Below are positions 41,897 to 51,097 of a stretch of DNA of 64,000 bases, piece by piece. Source of the DNA: DATEPR01 sp036273855 (lineage in GTDB: Bacteria > Actinomycetota > Actinomycetes > Mycobacteriales > Pseudonocardiaceae); assembly GCA_036273855.1 (NCBI GenBank), contig DASUGU010000101.1:1-64000 (forward strand). Reading direction: 5' to 3'. The translations under genes and the position numbers were made by a program. Position 1 is the stretch's first letter. Each line of letters opens with the position of its first letter. The notes beneath the pieces were generated by a model. That model saw only the letters and a program-made list of their open reading frames with translations. It made no database searches and was not told the origin of the DNA.

Positions 41897-42715
41897 CTAG
41901 CGGTCGTCGATCATCATCTGTGTGAGGCTGCGGCCGCGTTGGACGGCCGGGTCGGCGATCGGTGCCGCGTCGAGCAGGGCTCGGGTGTACGGGTGTTGGG
42001 GCTCGCGGTAGACGTCGGTCGCCGGGCCCAACTCGACCAACCGGCCCGCCTGGAGGACGGCGACCCGGTGGGCCAGGCGGCGGACCACGGTGAGGTCGTG
42101 CGAGATGAACAGGTAGGACAGGCCGAGGTCGGCCTGCAACTGGCTGAGCAGGTTGAGGATCTGGGCCTGGACGGACAGGTCGAGCGCGCTCACCGGCTCG
42201 TCGCACACGACCACCTGCGGCCGCACGATCAACGCCCGCGCGATCGCGATCCGTTGCCGCTGCCCACCGGAGAACTCGGCCGGATACCGCCGGGCGGCGT
42301 CAGCGGGCAGGCCGACCCGGACCAGCAGGTCACGCACCAGCGGACCCCACTGCGCCGCCGACAACCGCTCGTGCACCAGCAGTGGCTGGGCGATCGTGTG
42401 GCCGACGGTCTTGGTCGGGTCGAGCGAGCTGTACGGGTCCTGGAACACCAACTGGACCAGGCGGGCCAGCTCGCGCCGCGCGGCAGGGCGCACCGGCACG
42501 CCCGCCACCCGTACGGTGCCCTCGGACACCGGCGCCAGGCCGACGATCGCCTTGCCGATGGTCGACTTGCCCGATCCGGATTCCCCCACCAGGGCAAGGG
42601 TTTCACCACGCGACAAGGTGAAGGACACCTCGGACACGGCCACCAGCCGGCTGCGCCGCCGACCCTGGTAGACCACGCTGAGGTTCTCCACCTCCAGAGG
42701 AGCGGGCGCGGTCAT
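41897..42715 (-). CDS. Peptide-type ABC transporter ATP-binding protein (DppF/OppF-like)
   Basis: 272 aa. Walker A GESGSGKST, Q-loop QDPYSSLDP, signature FSGGQRQRIAIARAL, Walker B VVVCDEPVSALD, H-loop ISHDLT. The C-terminal YTRALLDAAP is typical of dipeptide/oligopeptide ATPases. It pairs with the ATPase half of the fused protein encoded upstream (ATGA overlap). Powers import of peptides or similar solutes. Confidence 0.93.
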   Translation of the reverse strand: MTAPAPLEVENLSVVYQGRRRSRLVAVSEVSFTLSRGETLALVGESGSGKSTIGKAIVGLAPVSEGTVRVAGVPVRPAARRELARLVQLVFQDPYSSLDPTKTVGHTIAQPLLVHERLSAAQWGPLVRDLLVRVGLPADAARRYPAEFSGGQRQRIAIARALIVRPQVVVCDEPVSALDLSVQAQILNLLSQLQADLGLSYLFISHDLTVVRRLAHRVAVLQAGRLVELGPATDVYREPQHPYTRALLDAAPIADPAVQRGRSLTQMMIDDR

Positions 42716-44574
42716 CGGGCCGTGGTGGGTTGGGCGGCGGGCAGGATGCAGCGGGCCGCGAGGGGCCCGTCGTGGCGCAGTTCGATCGGTTCGGCGCGGC
42801 ACTCCGGGGTGACGTGCGGGCAGCGGTCGGAGAACCGGCAGCCGGTGGGCCACTGGCCGGCCGGTGGTACGACGCCGGGAATGGTCACCAGGGGTGGTGC
42901 CGCGACACCGATGCGGGCCGGCGCCGCGTCCGGGTCGGCCAGGCTGCGGCTGGCGGCCAGCAGGCCCTGCGTGTACGGGTGGCGCGGCGCCTGGAAGAGA
43001 TCGTCCACCGGGCCGGTCTCGACGATCTGCCCCGCGTACAGAACGATCGCGCGCTCACATTGATCGGCGACGACACCCCAGTCGTGGGTGATCAGCAGGA
43101 CGGCCAGGCCGCGGTCGCGGCGCAACGTGTGCAGCAGGGCGAGGATCTCGGCCTGCACCCGCACGTCCAGCGCGGTGGTCGGCTCGTCGGCGACCAGCAA
43201 CGCCGGATCACCGGCCAGCGCCAGCGCGAGGCAGACCCGCTGGGCCAGGCCACCGGAGAGCTGGTGCGGGTAGCGCGCGGCCACGGCCAGCGGGTCGCGG
43301 ATGCGGACCTGGGCCAGCAGGGTGTGCGCGATCTGGTCGGCGTCGGCCCGGCCGACCCGGCGGTGGTGGCGGACGGCCTCGGCGAGTTGGGCGTGCACGG
43401 TGAACGTCGGGTCCAGCGCTGTCATCGGTTCCTGGCAGACGTAGCCGATCCGCCTGCCGCGCACCGCGGCCAGCAACGCCGGGTCGGTGACATCCTTGCC
43501 GTCCACCGTGATCGTGCCGGTGACGCGGCGCAGGCCGGCCGGGAGCACGCCGAGCGTGGCCAGCGCGGTGATCGACTTGCCGCAGCCGGATTCGCCGACC
43601 AGCGCCAGCGCCTCGCCCGGCGCGATGTCGAAGCTGATGTCCTGGATCAAGGGGCCGACGGGCCCGTCCACCGTGAGGTCACGCACCGACAGCAGAAAGT
43701 CCGTCGCGTCGGCCGCCACGACGGTGGCACGCCGCGACCGGGGCGGCAGGTACCGTTCCGTCGCCCAGCGACCGGCGGAGGCGTCGCGCAGGCCGTCGCC
43801 GACCAGGCCGAACGCGAGCACGGTCAACGCGATCACCAGGCCGCACGGATACAGCAGCCACGGGTCGCGGTTGATCACCTCGGAGGCGTCCTGCACCGAA
43901 CCGCCCCAACTGGGCGCGGGCGGTCGGGGCCCGAAACCGAGGAACGCCAACCCGGTCTGCACGATCAGTGCCGTGCCGGCGAAGATCGCGCCCTGCACGA
44001 TCGTCGGGTTGACGACCCGGCGCAGCACGTGCCGCAGGACGATCTGGACGTCGGACAGGCCGAACGCGCGGGCGGCGGCGATGTAGAGCTCCTCGCGGAC
44101 CTGCAACGAGGCGGCCCGCACCACCCGGGCCAGCACCGGCGCCGACAGCACACCGAACGCCAGCATCGGCACCAGCCCGTCGTTGGGAGCCAACGACAGG
44201 ACCGCCAGCAGCACCAGCACGGCAGGGATGGCCAGCACCAGGTCCAGCACCCTGGTCAGCACCCGGTCGGTGCGCCCGCCGAGGTAGCCGGCGACCAGGC
44301 CTGCGGCGACACCCACCACGACGAACACCACCAGCGCGATGCCCACGCCGGCCAGCGTCACGCGGGAGCCGACGACCAGCCGGGACAGCTCGTCGCGGCC
44401 CAGCGGGTCGACGCCGAGCGGGTGGGCGCGGCCGGGTCCGGTCAGCGCGACGCTCAGATCGGTGTCCTCGCTGCCGTAGGGGGCGATCAAGGTGGCGAAC
44501 ACGGCGGCGACGGTGACCAGCAGCAGCCAGCAGGCGCCGGCCGCGGCCAGGGGCCGGCGCAGCACCGTCCTCAT
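42712..44574 (-). CDS. Fused ABC permease-ATPase (DppC-DppD-like)
   Basis: 620 aa. Residues 1-275 are a DppC-type permease: LRRPLAAAGACWLLLVTVAAVFATLIAPYG, HPLGVDPLGRDELSRLVVGSRVTLAG, the EAA loop region YIAAARAFGLSDVQIVLRHVLRRVVNP, and AFLGFGPRPPAPSWGG. After a short linker (PPRSRRATVVAADATD) residues ~295-620 are a DppD-type ATPase: Walker A GESGCGKS, LSGGLAQRVCLALALAG, ADEPTTALDVR, and the C-terminal CRFSDRCPHVTPEC with the Cys cluster typical of DppD. Normally these are two genes. ATG 44574 overlaps the upstream stop. Confidence 0.9.
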   Translation of the reverse strand: MRTVLRRPLAAAGACWLLLVTVAAVFATLIAPYGSEDTDLSVALTGPGRAHPLGVDPLGRDELSRLVVGSRVTLAGVGIALVVFVVVGVAAGLVAGYLGGRTDRVLTRVLDLVLAIPAVLVLLAVLSLAPNDGLVPMLAFGVLSAPVLARVVRAASLQVREELYIAAARAFGLSDVQIVLRHVLRRVVNPTIVQGAIFAGTALIVQTGLAFLGFGPRPPAPSWGGSVQDASEVINRDPWLLYPCGLVIALTVLAFGLVGDGLRDASAGRWATERYLPPRSRRATVVAADATDFLLSVRDLTVDGPVGPLIQDISFDIAPGEALALVGESGCGKSITALATLGVLPAGLRRVTGTITVDGKDVTDPALLAAVRGRRIGYVCQEPMTALDPTFTVHAQLAEAVRHHRRVGRADADQIAHTLLAQVRIRDPLAVAARYPHQLSGGLAQRVCLALALAGDPALLVADEPTTALDVRVQAEILALLHTLRRDRGLAVLLITHDWGVVADQCERAIVLYAGQIVETGPVDDLFQAPRHPYTQGLLAASRSLADPDAAPARIGVAAPPLVTIPGVVPPAGQWPTGCRFSDRCPHVTPECRAEPIELRHDGPLAARCILPAAQPTTAR

Positions 44575-45521
44575 GAGATCCGGACCCGCGGGTCGACCCA
44601 GACGTAGGCCAGGTCGATGAGCAGGTTGACCGCGACGACCAGCACCGTGAACCACATCGCGAAGGCCTGGATCACCGGCAGATCGTGGGACGTGGTGGCG
44701 TTCACCGCGGCCGAGCCGAGGCCGGGCAGCGCGAACACGCTCTCCACCAGCACCGAACCGGACAGCAGCCCGACGAACACCACACCGACCGTGGTGAGGA
44801 TCGGCACGGCCGCGTTGCGCAGGGCGTGCCGGTAGACGATGGACCGGGTGGACAGCCCGTTGGCCACGTACACCCGCACGAACGGCCGGCTGAGCACCTC
44901 CCCCAGGCTGTCCCGGGTCTGCTTGGCGATCAGCGCCGACCCGCCCAGCGCGAGCGTGACCCACGGCAGGACCAGCGAGCGCAGCCAGGACAGCGGGCCG
45001 GCGCCGAACGCGACGTACCCGGTCGCCGGCAGCACCGGCCACGCCACGGCGAACGCCGTGACCAGCACCAATCCGAGCCAGAAACCCGGGATCGCGGCGC
45101 CGGCCAGGGAGATGACGTCCACGACGCCGCGCGCGGACCGGGAGCGGATGGCGCTCTGCACGCCCAGCGCCACCCCGAGCAGCGCGGCCACGACCGTCGC
45201 GCCCAGCACCAGCGACAGCGTGACCGGCAGCCGCTGAGCCAGTTCCTGTCCGATCGGTTGGCCGCTGACCCACGACGCCCCGAAGTCACCGCGCACCGCG
45301 TGCCCGAGCCAGGTCAGATACTGTGACCACAGTGGACGGTCCAGGCCGAGCTGATGGTCCAGTGCCCGGTACTGCGCCTCGCCGGCGTTCGGTCCGAGGA
45401 TCACCACGGCCGGGCTGCCGGGCAGCAGCGAGATCAGCAGGAAACTGATCAGGCTGACCACCAGCAACAGCAGGACCGAGGACACCAGCCTGCGGCGGAT
45501 CACCGTGACCATGCCGGTCAC
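44571..45521 (-). CDS. Peptide-type ABC transporter permease (DppB-like)
   Basis: 316 aa, six membrane segments. DppB marks: RRRLVSSVLLLLVVSLISFLLISLLPGSPAVV, LDRPLWSQYLTWLGHAVRGDFG, VRVYVANGLSTRSIVYRHALRNAAVPILT (EAA loop) and VFALPGLGSAAVNAT. GTG 45521 overlaps the stop of the binding protein gene (GTGA). Confidence 0.92.
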   Translation of the reverse strand: MTGMVTVIRRRLVSSVLLLLVVSLISFLLISLLPGSPAVVILGPNAGEAQYRALDHQLGLDRPLWSQYLTWLGHAVRGDFGASWVSGQPIGQELAQRLPVTLSLVLGATVVAALLGVALGVQSAIRSRSARGVVDVISLAGAAIPGFWLGLVLVTAFAVAWPVLPATGYVAFGAGPLSWLRSLVLPWVTLALGGSALIAKQTRDSLGEVLSRPFVRVYVANGLSTRSIVYRHALRNAAVPILTTVGVVFVGLLSGSVLVESVFALPGLGSAAVNATTSHDLPVIQAFAMWFTVLVVAVNLLIDLAYVWVDPRVRIS

Positions 45522-47083
45522 GGCTGCGCCACTGTGGACATGTCGGCGTAGATGTTGCGGGCGGTCACGGAGATCCCGGTGATGCCGGGGTGCGCGTAGT
45601 AGGCGGCGTCGACCAGCGACGCACTCACCCACCAGCCCTGGTCCAGCGCGAAGGTCATTGCCTGCAGGCCCAGCGCCGCCGACTGCTGTGGCGTGGCGGC
45701 GGCCGCCTGCCGCAGCAGGCCGGTCAGGGTCGGGTTCTGCGACAGGAACGGGTTGAACGGGCCTGCCGTGGGCTGGAACCAGTTCTGCGCCGTCATGTAC
45801 ACGGGCAGGCCGCCGTAGCCGAAGCCGCCGGCCGGGAACTTCTTGGTCAGCACGTTGTTCACCCACGCCGCCGGGGCCGCGTCCTGGGTGAGCTGGGTGT
45901 GCACGCCGATCTTGGCCCAGTAGCCGGCGATCGCCTGGGTCACCTTGGCGACGTTGAATCCCTCCCACGCCTCCAGTTGCAGGGAGAAGCCGTTCGGGTA
46001 GCCGGCGGCGGCCAGCAGTTGCCTGGCCCTGGCCGGGTCGTACGGGTACTGCCGGTTCAGCGCGGCGGAGTAGCCGTCGTAGGCGGGCGTGACCAGTTGG
46101 GTGGTCGGTGAGCCGTAGGCGCCGAACAGGGCTTTCGTGATGGCCGTGCGGTCGACGGCGTAGTTGAGGGCCTGGCGCACCCGTGCGTCGGACAGCGGTT
46201 TGGCGTCCACCCCCGCACGGTCGAACAGGTCGACGCCGACGGTGTAGGAGGGCGCGGCGACCACCCGCAGGCCTGCGGACTTGGCGGCGTCGGCGGTGGA
46301 CGGGTCACCGACGGCCACGTCGGCCTGCCCGGAGCGGATCGCGTTGAGCACCGAGTCCGGGTTGGTGATCACCTTCAGCGTGACCCGGCTGAAGTGGACC
46401 GCCTTGGGATTCCAGTAGTTCTTGTTCGCCACGAACACGTAGTGGTCGCCGGTGACCGACTCCGTGGCGTCCAGCGTGTACGGGCCCGCGCCCGCGGTCG
46501 CGTTCTTCAACGACTCCGGCGTGCCCACCCCGGCCGGGCTGATCACCAGGCCGAACGGCGCGTTCTGGGAGAACAGCAGCGGCAGCACCGGATTGGGCGC
46601 CGAGCACGCCACGTCCACCCGCAGTGCGCCGACCGGCGTGACCTTGGTGCACCCGCCCAGCCAGCCGACGGCCGGGCCGCCCGCCTTGATCTCGTAGTTG
46701 ATCGACTTCGCGACGGCCGCCGCGTCCAGCGGTGTGCCGTCGGCGAAGCGCACTCCGCTGCGCAGCGTCATGGAGAACGCCGTGTTCCCGGTGCCGACGT
46801 AGCCGAACCTGGTGGCCAGCGCGGGCCCGAACGTCCCGTCCGGTGCCTTGCGGATCAACGGCTCGTACGCCAACTGGTCCAGGGCGAGGTTGTTCGGGTC
46901 GACGTTCATCAGCCCGGGATCCAGGCTGGCCGGCTGCGCCGAGATGATCATGGTCAGCTGGCCGGTCTGTCCGGTCGACGCACCGGTAGTCGCGCCACCG
47001 GCTCCACATGCCGGCAAGGCCAGCGCCACCACGGCCAGGATCGCGGCGGTGAGCAACCGGGTCCGAGAACGGTGACTACTCAT
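45518..47083 (-). CDS. Peptide-type ABC transporter substrate-binding lipoprotein (family 5)
   Basis: 521 aa. Lipoprotein signal ILAVVALALPAC (Cys near residue 26). Family 5 marks: LTMIISAQPASLDPGLMNVDP, ALATRFGYV, RSGVRFADGTPLDAAAVAKSI, VRQALNYAVDRTAITKALFG. ATG 47083 follows GGAAGGA. First of four coupled importer genes. Ligand unknown; the neighbouring M20 peptidase and esterase suggest peptides, amides or esters. Confidence 0.92.
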   Translation of the reverse strand: MSSHRSRTRLLTAAILAVVALALPACGAGGATTGASTGQTGQLTMIISAQPASLDPGLMNVDPNNLALDQLAYEPLIRKAPDGTFGPALATRFGYVGTGNTAFSMTLRSGVRFADGTPLDAAAVAKSINYEIKAGGPAVGWLGGCTKVTPVGALRVDVACSAPNPVLPLLFSQNAPFGLVISPAGVGTPESLKNATAGAGPYTLDATESVTGDHYVFVANKNYWNPKAVHFSRVTLKVITNPDSVLNAIRSGQADVAVGDPSTADAAKSAGLRVVAAPSYTVGVDLFDRAGVDAKPLSDARVRQALNYAVDRTAITKALFGAYGSPTTQLVTPAYDGYSAALNRQYPYDPARARQLLAAAGYPNGFSLQLEAWEGFNVAKVTQAIAGYWAKIGVHTQLTQDAAPAAWVNNVLTKKFPAGGFGYGGLPVYMTAQNWFQPTAGPFNPFLSQNPTLTGLLRQAAAATPQQSAALGLQAMTFALDQGWWVSASLVDAAYYAHPGITGISVTARNIYADMSTVAQP

Positions 47084-47109
47084 GGTGATGTCCTTCCTCG
47101 GGCTGGGTT

Positions 47110-48060
47110 TCACGGCGCGAGGGCGCGGCGCAGCGCGGCGGCGTAGTCGCGCCACACGCGCTGGGACAGCCCGGCGGTGGGCGCGACGGTGTCGAAGCCG
47201 TGGAACGCCTGGGGAACGTGGTGCAGCTCGGTTTCGACGCCCTCCGCGATCAGGCGCAGGCCGTAGGCCAGACCCTCGTCGCGCAGCGGGTCCAGGTGGG
47301 TGGTCAGCAGGTAGGTGGGCGGCAGGCCGCGCAGCGAGTCCGCGCGCATCGGTGCCGCGTACGGCGGGGCCGCCGGGCGGGCCGGCCCGAGGTAGCGCTG
47401 CCACATCAGTTCGGCGGCCCGGGCGTCGAACACCGGGCTGTCGGTGAACATCCGCATCGACGGGGTGTCCAGCCGGTCGTCGGTGACCGGGTACACCAGC
47501 AGTTGGAAGGCGATGGCCGGGCCGCCCTCGTCGCGGGCGCGCAGGCACACGGCGGCGGCCAGGGCACCACCCGCGCTGGCCCCGCCCACGGCGATGCGCC
47601 GCCGGTCGACGCCCAGCGCCACCGCGTTGGCGGCGACCCAGGTGAGCGTGTCGTAGGCGTCCTGGAAGCCGGCCGGGTAGGGGTGTTCCGGGGCCAGCCG
47701 GTACTCCGGGACGAGGATGTGGCAGCCGACCTCGCCGGCCAGCCAGGAACACAAATCGTCGTCGATCTCGCAGAAGCCCACCGCGAACGCGCCGCCGTGC
47801 AGCCAGACCAGTGCTGGGGCGAACGGCCCTGCCTCGTCGCACCAGTAGGTGCGCAGCCGGACCGGTGGCGCGGCGACGTCGGACTGGTCCTCCAGCATCC
47901 CCACCGTCACCCGCTGGTCCGGCTCGGCGATCGCGGCCGCCCACTGCTTGCGCTGCATCAGGCGGTGACCGGCCAGATCGTCGGGGTCGACGGGTTCCAG
48001 GAGGGTGAGGTAGGCCGCGAGCTCGGGATCCACGGAGCCCCATCGAGTCCACTGTGTCAT
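47110..48060 (-). CDS. Alpha/beta hydrolase, hormone-sensitive lipase-like esterase
   Basis: 316 aa. HSL-family oxyanion motif HGGA (VWLHGGAFAVG, about residue 88) and nucleophile GGASAGG (about 160). PEYRLAPEHPYPAG is typical of the family; the catalytic Asp and His are probably in DPLRDEG and FHGFD. No signal, so cytoplasmic. It lies 26 bp upstream of the importer binding protein gene and probably hydrolyses an imported ester. Confidence 0.9.
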   Translation of the reverse strand: MTQWTRWGSVDPELAAYLTLLEPVDPDDLAGHRLMQRKQWAAAIAEPDQRVTVGMLEDQSDVAAPPVRLRTYWCDEAGPFAPALVWLHGGAFAVGFCEIDDDLCSWLAGEVGCHILVPEYRLAPEHPYPAGFQDAYDTLTWVAANAVALGVDRRRIAVGGASAGGALAAAVCLRARDEGGPAIAFQLLVYPVTDDRLDTPSMRMFTDSPVFDARAAELMWQRYLGPARPAAPPYAAPMRADSLRGLPPTYLLTTHLDPLRDEGLAYGLRLIAEGVETELHHVPQAFHGFDTVAPTAGLSQRVWRDYAAALRRALAP

Positions 48061-48149
48061 CCGTGCTCCCGGTCGTCGTTGGCCGCGCGACCATCGTCAC
48101 CGAGGGCCGACCGGCCGGTCATCCGCCGCGTGAGCGCGGATTCGGGTCC

Positions 48150-49274
48150 TCAGTCCGCCAACCGCGCGGCATCGAGGTCGGCCCGGGCGAGCTGCCACAT
48201 CTCCAGCGCGAGCCGGACGCGGAACAACGCCTCCGGACCGTCCAGCGGGTAGCCCAGCGCGGCCTGCGCCCGGTCCAGCCGGTGGGCGATGGAGCTGTGA
48301 TGCAGATGCAGGTCGGCCGCGACCTTGCGGACCGAGCCCCGCCGGACCAGGTGTCGCAGGGTGGTGATCACCTCGGCTCCGCCTCGCGATCGGGCCAGGT
48401 GGTGCAGCGCCAGGACGTCGGCGTCATCGGCGAGATCGGCTCCGGGTAGCGATGCGAGCAGTGCCAGCGCGCCGAGCCGGTCGCCGCGCACCACCGCGTC
48501 CGATCCGGCCTCGGCGAACCGCAACGCCTGACCGGCCCGCCGCCACGACAGGTGGGCCGACGTCACCGGGCGAACCCCGCCGATGCCGAACCGGTCCCCC
48601 GGGTCCAGCCGGCCGGCCACGGTCCGCTCCAGCGCGTCGAGGTCGACGCCGTCGACCACCAGGGCGGCGGTCGGCTCGTCCATGATCGCCACCCGGACCG
48701 GCCGGGCCAGGTCCCGTTCCACCACGGTGGCCAGCCGGGTCAGCCGCTCGGGTTGGCGTGCGGCGAGGTGGGCGGCCAGCACCACCACCGGGCCGGTCAG
48801 GCCCAGCGCGTGCGCCGCCTCGCGCTTGTGCGCCTCCCCGACCCGAGGGTTGAGCAGCGTCCTGACCAGCATCGGGTCGTCGCGCTGCCCGGCGTCCACC
48901 CCCCGGCGCCGGTCCAGGATGATCGCGGCCGACACCGCCAGCCGCTCGACGATCATCTCGTCCAGCGGGTGGGCGTCGCCTGTGCGGTCCAGCCACACGA
49001 CTCCCCCGGCCTGCGCACCGCCGTAGGCGCGGTCCAGCCGGCCGTCGGCGGGCGGCTCGGCGGCCACCGGTCGGCCGTTCTGGTCGAAGTAGGCCAGCAC
49101 GGTGCCCGTGTGGTCACGGATGCCGGCCGGGCACTCGGCCAGCCCGGCCGCCGCGCGGGCCAGCGCCTCGAACCCGGCCCGGTTCCCGGTGAGCCCGTCG
49201 AAGAACTCGATGATCCGCACGGCGTCCGCCGAAGCCTTGTCCAGATCGGCCAGCCGCTGACGCAATGCACGCAT
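48150..49274 (-). CDS. CdaR/PucR-type transcriptional regulator
   Basis: 374 aa. The N-terminal region (residues ~20-130) is a sensor-like domain (ALARAAAGLAECPAGIRDHTG). The middle is GGDEF-like (VRVAIMDEPTAALVVDG, RFGIGGVRPVTSAHLSWRRAGQALRFA). The C-terminal HTH is TLRHLVRRGSVRKVAADLHLHHSSIAHRLDRAQAALG. Such regulators respond to small metabolites. It sits inside the leftward array between peptidase and esterase genes and likely controls it. Confidence 0.88.
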   Translation of the reverse strand: MRALRQRLADLDKASADAVRIIEFFDGLTGNRAGFEALARAAAGLAECPAGIRDHTGTVLAYFDQNGRPVAAEPPADGRLDRAYGGAQAGGVVWLDRTGDAHPLDEMIVERLAVSAAIILDRRRGVDAGQRDDPMLVRTLLNPRVGEAHKREAAHALGLTGPVVVLAAHLAARQPERLTRLATVVERDLARPVRVAIMDEPTAALVVDGVDLDALERTVAGRLDPGDRFGIGGVRPVTSAHLSWRRAGQALRFAEAGSDAVVRGDRLGALALLASLPGADLADDADVLALHHLARSRGGAEVITTLRHLVRRGSVRKVAADLHLHHSSIAHRLDRAQAALGYPLDGPEALFRVRLALEMWQLARADLDAARLAD

Positions 49275-49312
49275 CCGCGCAGGGTACTGCCGTCAGCCCG
49301 CCGTGGACTGTC

Positions 49313-50689
49313 TCATGTGGAGGGAATGCCGACGTCCCAGAACAGGCCGGCCATGAGCAGCAGCGACTCCCTGGCCAGCGGGGCGAGCAGGTGTTCGTTC
49401 GGGGCGTGCTGGGCGCAGGCAGGGTACGAGTGGGGAATCCACACCGTGCACATGCCGAGTTCCTCGGCGAACGCGTCGTTGGGCAGGCTGCCGCCGAGGT
49501 TGGGCAGGAGGGTCGCCGGGCTGCCCGACGTGCGCTCCAGCGACGCCAGCGCCAGCCGCACCCACGGGTCGTGCTGGTCCATCCGCGTGGCCCGCATGAC
49601 GATCCCCTGCTCGACGTCGACCATGCCGAAGCCGTGCCGGTCGAGATGATCACGCAGGATGGCGGCCAGGTTGTCGATGTCGGTGCCCACGACGAACCGC
49701 AACTGGCAGTGCGCGTGCGCCGACCCGGGAATCGCGCCGATCGGCGTCGTCGGGTTGCCGGCCGCCAACGACAGCACCTCGAGGGTGTTCCAGCCGATCA
49801 CGCGCTCGGCCGGGGTGAGTCCCGGTTCACCCCAGCCGTCGTCGATGTCCGGGTCGTCCGCGCCGCCGCCGACCGGCACGATGCGCAGCGAATCCCTGAC
49901 GTCGTCCGGGATCGGGGGTGGTCGCAGGCCGGGCACCAGGATCGTGCCGCGCTGGTCGACGATGCTGGCGAGTGCGGCGGCCAGCACGGTGGCCGGGTTG
50001 CGCAGCAGGCCACCCCAGTTGCCGGAGTGGAACGACCGCTCGCGCAACGCCACCCGCAGGGTGAACCCGGCCGCGCCCCGCGAACCGAGGAACACGGTCG
50101 GCCGGGTCGCCGCGACCCTCGGCCCGTCCGACGCGATCAGCACGTCGGCGGCCAGCTCGTCCCGGTGTTGCGCGCAGAACTCGCGCAATCCGGGCGATCC
50201 GTCCTCCTCGCCGGTCTCGATCATGACGGTGAGGTTGAAGCCGAGCCGGCCACGGGCGCGCAGCACCTGTTCGGCCGCGGCCAGGTTGATCGTGTGCTGG
50301 CCCTTGTTGTCCGCCGTTCCTCTGCCGTACCAGCGGTCCTGCTCGACGGTGACCTGCCACGGGTCGAGGCCGGCGCGCCACTTGTCCGGTTCGGCGAGTA
50401 CCACGTCGGCGTGCCCGTAGGTGAGGACCGTCGGCAGGTCGTCGCCCTCGTGGCGACGGGCGATCATGATCGGGCCGGTGCCGGCGACCGGACTGTCCAG
50501 CACCACGGCCTCGGCGCCCAGCCGCCGCGCGGCGGGCACCATTTCCTGTTCCAGGTAGGCGCGCAGTTCCGGGCGCTCGTCCGGGATCTGGCTCTCGGTG
50601 CGGAACGCGACCCGGCGCCGGAGGTCCGCGAGGAACGCGCCGGAGTCGAAGTACGCTGCCGCGCCCGCGATCGCATCGGCTCGGGACAT
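49313..50689 (-). CDS. M20 family metallopeptidase/amidohydrolase
   Basis: 458 aa. Di-zinc M20 motifs: TYGHADVVLAEPDKW (first His ligand and catalytic Asp, about 95), YGRGTADNKGQHTINLAA (bridging Asp), TGEEDGSPGLREF (catalytic Glu pair), and a late NEHLLAP (last His, near the C terminus). The lid domain lies between about 190 and 310. It cleaves dipeptides or N-acyl/carbamoyl amino acids. ATG 50689 is six bases after the VOC stop. Likely acts on solutes brought in by the Dpp-like importer. Confidence 0.92.
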   Translation of the reverse strand: MSRADAIAGAAAYFDSGAFLADLRRRVAFRTESQIPDERPELRAYLEQEMVPAARRLGAEAVVLDSPVAGTGPIMIARRHEGDDLPTVLTYGHADVVLAEPDKWRAGLDPWQVTVEQDRWYGRGTADNKGQHTINLAAAEQVLRARGRLGFNLTVMIETGEEDGSPGLREFCAQHRDELAADVLIASDGPRVAATRPTVFLGSRGAAGFTLRVALRERSFHSGNWGGLLRNPATVLAAALASIVDQRGTILVPGLRPPPIPDDVRDSLRIVPVGGGADDPDIDDGWGEPGLTPAERVIGWNTLEVLSLAAGNPTTPIGAIPGSAHAHCQLRFVVGTDIDNLAAILRDHLDRHGFGMVDVEQGIVMRATRMDQHDPWVRLALASLERTSGSPATLLPNLGGSLPNDAFAEELGMCTVWIPHSYPACAQHAPNEHLLAPLARESLLLMAGLFWDVGIPST

Positions 50690-50694
50690 GCCGG

Positions 50695-51081
50695 TCAGTC
50701 CGCCTGGTAGTTGCTCAGTTCGACGAGATTGCCGTCCGGGTCCCGGACGTAGACGCTGTCGATCTGGCCGGTCGCGCCCGTGCGCACGACCGGGCCCAGC
50801 TCGACGGCCACGCCGTGGGCCGCCAGCTGCGACCGCACGCTGTCCAGGTCGTCCTCGACGATGAAGCACAGGTCGGCGCTGCCCCGGGTGGCCACGGCGG
50901 CCTTGGGTTCGAACTCGTGGCCCGCGAGATGCAGGTTGATCTTGCTGGTGCCGAACCGCAGTGCGGTGCGCCCCTCGCCGAACGTCACCCGGGACATGCC
51001 CAGGACGGTCGAGTACCACTCGACGGTGGCGTCGATGTCCGCGACGGTCAGGACGAAGTGATCGAGGCGGGAAACGCGCAA
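50695..51081 (-). CDS. VOC family (glyoxalase/dioxygenase-fold) protein
   Basis: 128 aa. Two beta-alpha-beta3 units: DHFVLTVADIDATVEWYSTVLGM opens the first, DSVYVRDPDGNLVELSNY closes the second. His7-8 region and the Glu of LVEL are typical metal ligands. Substrate unknown. It lies between the methyltransferase and peptidase genes in one leftward run. Confidence 0.9.
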   Translation of the reverse strand: MRVSRLDHFVLTVADIDATVEWYSTVLGMSRVTFGEGRTALRFGTSKINLHLAGHEFEPKAAVATRGSADLCFIVEDDLDSVRSQLAAHGVAVELGPVVRTGATGQIDSVYVRDPDGNLVELSNYQAD

Positions 51082-51097
51082 CGCGGGCTCCTTGTGG

